From contig CAJXSA010000139.1 in the NCBI GenBank assembly GCA_913060595.1, positions 1-9,300 on the forward strand: a stretch of 9,300 nt of DNA. Direction: 5' to 3'. Shown piece after piece: positions 1 through 4,973 of this stretch (positions within the stretch are counted from its first letter, which is position 1; every line of letters starts with the position of its first letter). Source of the DNA: an uncultured Ignavibacteria bacterium (GTDB taxonomy: Bacteria; Bacteroidota; Ignavibacteria; SZUA-365). The notes under the pieces are model-generated. The model was not told the DNA's origin and made no database searches. It saw only the letters and a list, made by a program, of their open reading frames with translations. The position numbers and the translations under genes are program-made.

Positions 1-2426
1 GGAAACATGCGAACGGCCGCTGGTCGCCGCCGGAGGGCACGGCGGAAGGGAAGTCCGTCCTTGCCGCCCTGCATTTCGGCTTCGCGGGTGAAGGGGACGA
101 GCTGCTCGTGCGCACGGCGATCTCGGCCGTCAGCGAAGACGGCGCGCTCGCCAATTTGCGCGCGGAAGCGCCACAGCCGTATTTCGAAGCGTATCGTGCG
201 GCCGCGCGCGTGGCATGGAAGCGGGAACTGGAGCGCGTCCGCATCGTGGCCGGCAGCGACAGTACGCGGCGCATTTTCACTACCGCGCTGTATCACTGTA
301 TGATCGCGCCCAACCTGTACCAGGACATCGACGGCCGCTACCGTGGCGGCGATGACGCGGTGCATCAGGCGGACTTCGAACACGCAACGGTGTTCTCGCT
401 TTGGGACACCTACCGCGCACTGCATCCGCTGTTCACCATTCTCGACCCGGCGCGCGTGTCTGACTGGGTGCGGTCCATGCTCGCATTTCAAAAGGAAACC
501 GGCCTGCTCCCGGTGTGGACGCTCCACGCCAACGAGACCAACTGCATGATCGGCTATCACGCAGTACCTGTGATCGCCGACGCGTATCTCAAAGGCATCG
601 GCGGTTTCCGCGGAGAGGACGTCCTCGCCGCGATGCAGCGCAGCGCGGAACAGACGAAAGGCGGACTGAAATACTACAACATGCAGGAAGCGCGTTCGCT
701 CGACGAGATCACCGCGGAACAGGGGCGTCCCGCACGGGATTTCTCATTCAACTGGCAGGACGTGACGACAGTGGTGAACGGGTATGCATCGACGGTGCGT
801 GGGCAGGACATCGAATACCATTCCGCCATCCCCAATGTCACACACGCATTAATCACGCGCGCGACAGCGACGCCCATGCCTGTCGAATGGAACAGCGCAC
901 CGGTTCCGGAGGACTGCGACGGCGATATCGTCCTGTACTGGCCGGCCGGCATGTCCACGGGGAAGGGCGCGCACCGTTTTACGCTCACCGTCAACGACGG
1001 GAGCAGCATTTCCTTCAACACACCGGCCAACGTAGAGCAGACGTCCGATTTCGGAAAGAACTTCAATCTCAGCGGCGACGATATCACCGAGGGAGTGGAA
1101 CTGCGCTTCTCGGCATCCGTGATCGATGAGTTCGGCGACCTGTTCGGGACCATGATGCTGAAGCTTCCCACGCGACTGTATCGTCCCGGACAGCCGCTGC
1201 GGCTGCGTCTCGAAGGCGAACGTGCGGGGAGCAGTGACTGGGTGATGACGTTCAAGCATTCCTTCGCCCCGTCCATCGAGGTCGTGGGCAGCCACGGCTT
1301 CACGATGAAGGAGGATACGCGGCTGCAGTTCCTGCGCCTGCAGGTCGAGCACGACGGACTTCCCCGGCGCGTGCGGGCCATTACGGATGCAGCCACCGTG
1401 GAACTGGACATCTTTCCGGGATTCAACAGCTATGAGATCGTTGTCCTTGAGAAACCGGGCGGCGCGGATGCGGGTGTGAAACTCGTGTTCGACGACGCGA
1501 CGGTGGCAGAACACCGGATACCGCTGCAGGCGTCTACAGCGCCCTGCTACATTCCCGCCGACGTCGAACACGAATCCGTCTCGAAGACGCTGGAATACGC
1601 CTACGATGACTGGTGCATCGCGCAGGTGGCGGAGAAGCTGGGGAGGGAGAAAGAGGCTGCGCGATATTCTGCACGCGCACAGTACTACCGCACGCTTTTC
1701 GACACGGACCTTGGCTTCATGCGGGGACGCAATCTCGACGGCTCCTGGCGCACACCGTTCAATCCCCGATACAGCACGCGCAAACAGCACGAATACACCG
1801 AGGGCAATGCCTGGCAGTACAGCTGGTATGTGCCGCATGACGTTCCCGGACTGATGGCACTGCACGGCGGCGCCGCGCCGTTCGCGGCCAAGCTTGACTC
1901 GCTGTTTTCGCAGAGCTCGGATCTTGAGGGCACGGGCGCGACCGGAGACGTCACCGGTCTCATCGGCCTGTATGCGCACGGAAACGAGCCCAGTCATCAT
2001 ATCGCGTATCTATATAATTATGCGGGCCAGCCGTGGAAGACGCAGCAGCTTGTGCGGCGTATCCTGCGGGAGATGTACTCCGCCGGACGCGACGGTCTCA
2101 GCGGCAACGAGGACTGCGGACAGATGTCCGCCTGGTACGTGATGAGCGCCATGGGATTGTACCCGGTCAATCCCTGCGGGGGCGTGTACGATATCGGGAG
2201 TCCCGCGCTGCAGCGCGCGGAGATCCCGCTTGGCGAAGGTCGCAGCTTTGTAATGGTGGCAGAGAACAACAGCGCGGAAAACGTCTACGTGCAGTCCGCG
2301 GAGTTCAATGGCATTGCCCTTGACAGACCGCAGCTGCGTCATGCGGACATCATGCGCGGCGGCACGCTGCTGCTGCGCATGGGACCCGCGCCTTCCACGC
2401 TGTGGAACGACTGGAGAGGAGAGTAA
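1..2426 (+). CDS. GH92 family exo-alpha-mannosidase A, 5'-truncated by window, with internal inserted domain
   Basis: The reading frame is open from position 3 and its true start lies upstream. GH92 enzymes are calcium-dependent, inverting exo-alpha-mannosidases (mostly alpha-1,2, also 1,3, 1,4 and 1,6), normally secreted and acting on high-mannose N-glycans or mannans. Family signatures in order: SLWDTYRALHPLF (from 396), HANETNCMIGYHA (from about 525), YIPAD (1548) followed by ESVSKTLEYAYDDW, TEGNAWQYSWYVPHD (Glu codon at 1800, the expected catalytic acid), GNEPSHHIAYLYNYAGQPWKTQ (from 1980) and SGNEDCGQMSAWYVMSAMG (GNED at 2103-2114, an acidic loop expected to supply the catalytic base). 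The missing 5' part should hold the signal peptide and most of the N-terminal beta-sandwich domain. Between YYNMQ and YIPAD there are about 287 extra residues, listed separately. Linkage specificity cannot be fixed from sequence. The gene ends 1 bp before the CBM9-like gene, implying co-transcription. Confidence 0.93.
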   Translation, partial: KHANGRWSPPEGTAEGKSVLAALHFGFAGEGDELLVRTAISAVSEDGALANLRAEAPQPYFEAYRAAARVAWKRELERVRIVAGSDSTRRIFTTALYHCMIAPNLYQDIDGRYRGGDDAVHQADFEHATVFSLWDTYRALHPLFTILDPARVSDWVRSMLAFQKETGLLPVWTLHANETNCMIGYHAVPVIADAYLKGIGGFRGEDVLAAMQRSAEQTKGGLKYYNMQEARSLDEITAEQGRPARDFSFNWQDVTTVVNGYASTVRGQDIEYHSAIPNVTHALITRATATPMPVEWNSAPVPEDCDGDIVLYWPAGMSTGKGAHRFTLTVNDGSSISFNTPANVEQTSDFGKNFNLSGDDITEGVELRFSASVIDEFGDLFGTMMLKLPTRLYRPGQPLRLRLEGERAGSSDWVMTFKHSFAPSIEVVGSHGFTMKEDTRLQFLRLQVEHDGLPRRVRAITDAATVELDIFPGFNSYEIVVLEKPGGADAGVKLVFDDATVAEHRIPLQASTAPCYIPADVEHESVSKTLEYAYDDWCIAQVAEKLGREKEAARYSARAQYYRTLFDTDLGFMRGRNLDGSWRTPFNPRYSTRKQHEYTEGNAWQYSWYVPHDVPGLMALHGGAAPFAAKLDSLFSQSSDLEGTGATGDVTGLIGLYAHGNEPSHHIAYLYNYAGQPWKTQQLVRRILREMYSAGRDGLSGNEDCGQMSAWYVMSAMGLYPVNPCGGVYDIGSPALQRAEIPLGEGRSFVMVAENNSAENVYVQSAEFNGIALDRPQLRHADIMRGGTLLLRMGPAPSTLWNDWRGE
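687..1547 (+). other. In-frame inserted domain (about 287 aa) inside the GH92 A catalytic region
   Basis: In GH92 proteins as I know them, the helix ending in GLxYY is followed within a few residues by YIPAD. Enzyme B in this window shows the short form: its RYGLYDGLGDYMRLG runs straight into YVPSD. Enzyme A instead has about 287 residues here. They look like two beta-rich modules: one at about 740-1263 (GQDIEYHSAIPNV, PAGMSTGKGAHRFTL, IDEFGDLFGTMMLKLP, SSDWVMTFKH) and a smaller one at about 1266-1540. From memory, the first resembles an accessory beta-sandwich found N-terminal to GH38-type mannosidases in Bacteroidota and Planctomycetes; this assignment is tentative. It is in frame and of ordinary composition for the gene, so it looks like a functional insertion rather than a lesion. 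It sits in the catalytic half of the enzyme and could form part of a substrate-binding surface. Confidence 0.75.
2413..2423 (+). promoter_or_regulatory. Strong purine-rich ribosome binding site for the CBM9-like gene
   Basis: GGAGAGGAGAG lies within the last codons of the GH92 A gene. Its AGGAG core is 6 nt upstream of the ATG at 2428. This decides the start of the next gene: the frame is open further upstream, but only this ATG has a good site and is followed by a signal peptide. Confidence 0.75.
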
Positions 2427-2427
2427 C

Positions 2428-3570
2428 ATGCTGCGCATAATGCGAATACTGCCCCTTGTGTTTGTCTGCATCGTCTTTCCCCTGCGCGGACAGGGAGTCT
2501 CCGAGGCACAGGCGGAAACCGCCTATCTGCGCATCGTGCCGGAGAGCTACTGCTGCCTGCACGCCGGCGCGCCGCTGCGCATTGACGGCCGCGCGGAAGA
2601 GGAGGCATGGCGGAAGGCGCTGTGGACGGCAGAGTTCGTCGACATCCAGGGTGACCTGCGTCCCGCGCCGCGTTTCCGCACTCGCGTGAAAATGCTGTGG
2701 GACGAGGTGTATTTCTACGTGTACGCGGAACTGGACGAACCGCATGTGTGGGCACGGCTGCGACAGCGCGACACGGTGATATTCTATGACAACGACTTCG
2801 AGATATTTGTCTGTCCCGACGGCTCGAACCACACGTACTACGAGTACGAGGTCAACGCGTTCAACACGGTGTGGGATCTCTTCCTGCCGAAGCCGTACCG
2901 TGACGGCGGACCGGCGGACAACGGCTGGGACATCGACGGACTGCGCTCCGCGGTGCATGTGCGCGGCAGCATCAACGACGCGTCCGACACAGATGCAGGA
3001 TGGAACGTGGAAGTGGCCATCCCATGGGCGGCCTTCGATCGCGGTACGCGGCGCGTGAACGGAGACACGCATCCCGTGGCGATGTCGGCTCCCGTACCCG
3101 GAGAGCGCATGCGCGTCAATTTCTCCCGCGTGCAATGGCGGCACCGGATCGAAGGCGGTGTTTACCGGAAGGTGGAAAACGCGAAGGAAGACAACTGGGT
3201 GTGGTCGCCGCAGGGCGTCATCAACATGCACCGGCCGGAGAAATGGGGCTGGGTGCATTTTTTTGACGATCCTGTCGGCTGTCTCGACATTACGCCCGAT
3301 GAATACTATCCCGTGCACATTGCCCTGATGCGCGTGTACTGGCAGCAGAAGGCATATTTCAAAAAGCACGGCCGCTATGCGAAGACGCAGGCCGATCCGG
3401 GTCCGCCGCCCAACATGCGCTTCCCGCGGCCGATGGAATTCGCGTACCGGGTGCGTCCCGGCGGGAAGGGCTTTACCGCATCCTACATTGCGCACACGGC
3501 TGACGGCCGCACGGTGCGCATAGATATTGATGAATTTTCGAAAATATCTCAGACAGTGGAAACCCCATGA
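2428..3570 (+). CDS. Secreted CBM9-like (carbohydrate-binding family 9-like) protein
   Basis: This is a 380-residue protein. Residues 1 to about 29 look like a Sec signal peptide (basic start, hydrophobic LPLVFVCIVF core, likely cleavage after EAQA). A CBM9/DOMON-type beta-sandwich starts near residue 50 with LRIDGRAEEEAW, the usual opening of this fold, and runs through DNDFEIFVCPDGSNHTYYEYEV, WNVEVAIPWAAF (from residue 192), MRVNFSRVQWRH (from 228) and a WVWSPQGVINMHRPEKWG block near residue 260. These are hallmarks of the CBM9-like family often placed beside glycoside hydrolases in Bacteroidota. Family members are thought to bind carbohydrate, but no ligand can be read from sequence and no catalytic role is expected. 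Residues 281-380 form a further region beginning with a helix (ALMRVYWQQKAYFKKHGRYA). The start is chosen for its ribosome site and signal peptide. The stop overlaps the permease start by 4 bp. Confidence 0.88.
   Translation: MLRIMRILPLVFVCIVFPLRGQGVSEAQAETAYLRIVPESYCCLHAGAPLRIDGRAEEEAWRKALWTAEFVDIQGDLRPAPRFRTRVKMLWDEVYFYVYAELDEPHVWARLRQRDTVIFYDNDFEIFVCPDGSNHTYYEYEVNAFNTVWDLFLPKPYRDGGPADNGWDIDGLRSAVHVRGSINDASDTDAGWNVEVAIPWAAFDRGTRRVNGDTHPVAMSAPVPGERMRVNFSRVQWRHRIEGGVYRKVENAKEDNWVWSPQGVINMHRPEKWGWVHFFDDPVGCLDITPDEYYPVHIALMRVYWQQKAYFKKHGRYAKTQADPGPPPNMRFPRPMEFAYRVRPGGKGFTASYIAHTADGRTVRIDIDEFSKISQTVETP
3567..3570 (+). other. ATGA start/stop overlap between CBM9-like gene and permease
   Basis: The permease ATG (3567-3569) overlaps the TGA stop (3568-3570). 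Only a weak purine stretch (GTGGAAA) precedes it, so translation of the permease probably depends on termination-reinitiation from the upstream gene. Confidence 0.85.
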
Positions 3571-4973
3571 CGCATACGACCGCGCCGGACGCCGACAGCC
3601 GTTACGCCGTTCCCTTCGCCATCGTGACGGGACTGTTCTTCATGTGGGGTTTCATCACCTGCATGAACGATATCCTCATCCCGTACCTGAAGGGCGTGTT
3701 CGACCTGAATCACACGCAGGCAATGTTCGTGCAGTTCGCCTTCTTCGGGGCGTACTTCGTCGGATCGCTCATGTATTTCATCCGCTCGGTTCGCGGGGGC
3801 GATCCGATCGGACGCATCGGCTACCGGAACGGCATCATCATCGGACTGCTGCTCGCCGCCGTCGGCACGGCGCTGTTCTATCCCGCGGCGGAACTGGTGT
3901 CCTACCCGTTTTTCCTCGCGGCGCTGTTCATTCTCGGACTCGGTTTCACGCTGCTGCAGATCGCCGCGAATCCCTACGTCGCCATACTCGGCAGCGAGCA
4001 CACGGCGTCGAGCCGCCTCAACCTTGCGCAGGGATTCAATTCATTCGGAACCACCATCGCGCCGGTGATCGGCGGCTACCTGATTTTCACGTACTTCGTG
4101 TCCGCCGACAGCGGCGACGCGGATTCGGTGAAAGTGCCGTACCTGATTTTCGCCGGGGTATTCGTGCTCATGGCAGTCGCAATACGCATGGCGCATCTCC
4201 CGGAATTCACCGGCAGCCGCAGCACCGATCGCGGCATGGGCGCGCTGCGGCATCGTCATACGCTGTACGGCATGATCGCCATCTTCATGTACGTGGGCGC
4301 CGAGGTCAGCATCGGCAGCATCATGATCAGCTTCCTCGGACTGAAAGAAATCGCCGGACTCGAACCGGCCGCCGCCAGCACGTATGTCTCCTTTTATTGG
4401 GGCGGTCTGATGATCGGGCGCTTCCTCGGTGCGATATCGCTGAGCGGCGTGCGACCGCAGCGCAAGCGCGCCGTGATGTTCCTCATTCCTGTCGCTGCGT
4501 TTCTCATCATCATCTGGCTGCAGGACTGGGAGGTGGCGCGCACCTATGGCGTTTTTCTCGCGCTCAGCCTGGCAGGCTTTTTCTTCGGCCGCTCGCTTCC
4601 CGCACGCACCCTGCTGGTATTCGCGCTCACAAGCGCAGCGCTTCTGCTGCTCGCGCTGCTCACGTCCGGCGGTGTGGCCATGTGGACCATCATCGGCATC
4701 GGTCTGTTCAACTCCATCATGTGGTCGAACATCTTCACGCTGGCCATCGCGGGACTGGGGAAGGACACCAGCCAGGCCTCGTCCCTGCTCGTCATGGCCA
4801 TCGTCGGCGGGGCCATCATTCCCGTGCTGCAGGGCGCGGCGGCGGACGGCTTCGGTGTGCATGCGTCCTTCATCGTCCCGCTTGGCGCATACCTCTATAT
4901 TGCGTGGTACGGATGGCGGGGGTATGCCGCCGGTCGCAGCAATGCGTCCCCGGAAGGAGACGTCGACGCATGA
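3567..4973 (+). CDS. FucP/GluP-type MFS sugar:H+ symporter, probably hexose
   Basis: A 468-residue polytopic inner-membrane protein with about 12 hydrophobic segments. It belongs to the fucose:H+ symporter branch of the major facilitator superfamily, shown by FFMWGFITCMNDILIPYLKG near the N-terminus, VQFAFFGAYFVGSL in the next segment, and IAANPYVAILG followed by SSRLNLAQGFNSFGTTIAP. Asp35 matches the membrane Asp required for transport in E. coli FucP (Asp46). The position of FucP's proton-coupling Glu135 (CLETAANPF) is Gln131 here (LLQIAANPY), as in the glucose/galactose/mannose-type members I recall. With alpha-mannosidases on both sides, mannose or a similar hexose is a better guess than L-fucose. 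It is translationally coupled at both ends, overlapping the upstream stop and the downstream start by 4 bp each. The family call is secure; the substrate is inferred. Confidence 0.92.
   Translation: MTHTTAPDADSRYAVPFAIVTGLFFMWGFITCMNDILIPYLKGVFDLNHTQAMFVQFAFFGAYFVGSLMYFIRSVRGGDPIGRIGYRNGIIIGLLLAAVGTALFYPAAELVSYPFFLAALFILGLGFTLLQIAANPYVAILGSEHTASSRLNLAQGFNSFGTTIAPVIGGYLIFTYFVSADSGDADSVKVPYLIFAGVFVLMAVAIRMAHLPEFTGSRSTDRGMGALRHRHTLYGMIAIFMYVGAEVSIGSIMISFLGLKEIAGLEPAAASTYVSFYWGGLMIGRFLGAISLSGVRPQRKRAVMFLIPVAAFLIIIWLQDWEVARTYGVFLALSLAGFFFGRSLPARTLLVFALTSAALLLLALLTSGGVAMWTIIGIGLFNSIMWSNIFTLAIAGLGKDTSQASSLLVMAIVGGAIIPVLQGAAADGFGVHASFIVPLGAYLYIAWYGWRGYAAGRSNASPEGDVDA
4952..4959 (+). promoter_or_regulatory. 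Ribosome binding site of the transglutaminase-fold gene
   Basis: GGAAGGAG lies 10 nt upstream of the ATG at 4970, inside the end of the permease gene. It supports this start over upstream codons in the same open frame, and the chosen start is followed directly by a signal peptide. Confidence 0.7.
4970..4973 (+). other. ATGA start/stop overlap between permease and transglutaminase-fold gene
   Basis: The ATG (4970-4972) overlaps the permease TGA (4971-4973). This is the second such junction in the window and points to tight translational coupling. Confidence 0.85.

Noticed and set aside
1587..1613. Near-identical DNA in GH92 A and B (SKTLEYAYDDW and SLWDTYRALHPLF blocks) as a recent duplication
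   Set aside because: Identity is confined to the most conserved family motifs; the flanking sequence is strongly diverged, so the paralogues are old.
2013..2018. TATAAT box inside GH92 A (another at 5918-5923 in the transglutaminase-fold gene)
   Set aside because: Both are simply the codons for conserved Tyr-Asn-Tyr motifs. No -35 partner is evident, and the Bacteroidota promoter consensus differs.
2308..2427. Earlier start for the CBM9-like gene inside GH92 A
   Set aside because: It would overlap the GH92 A end by about 120 bp and bury the signal peptide. The ATG at 2428 has a strong ribosome site.
3527..4969. Extension of the transglutaminase frame upstream through the whole permease region
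   Set aside because: The upstream translation is Arg/His-rich shadow sequence of the permease. The ATG at 4970 has a ribosome site and an immediate signal peptide.
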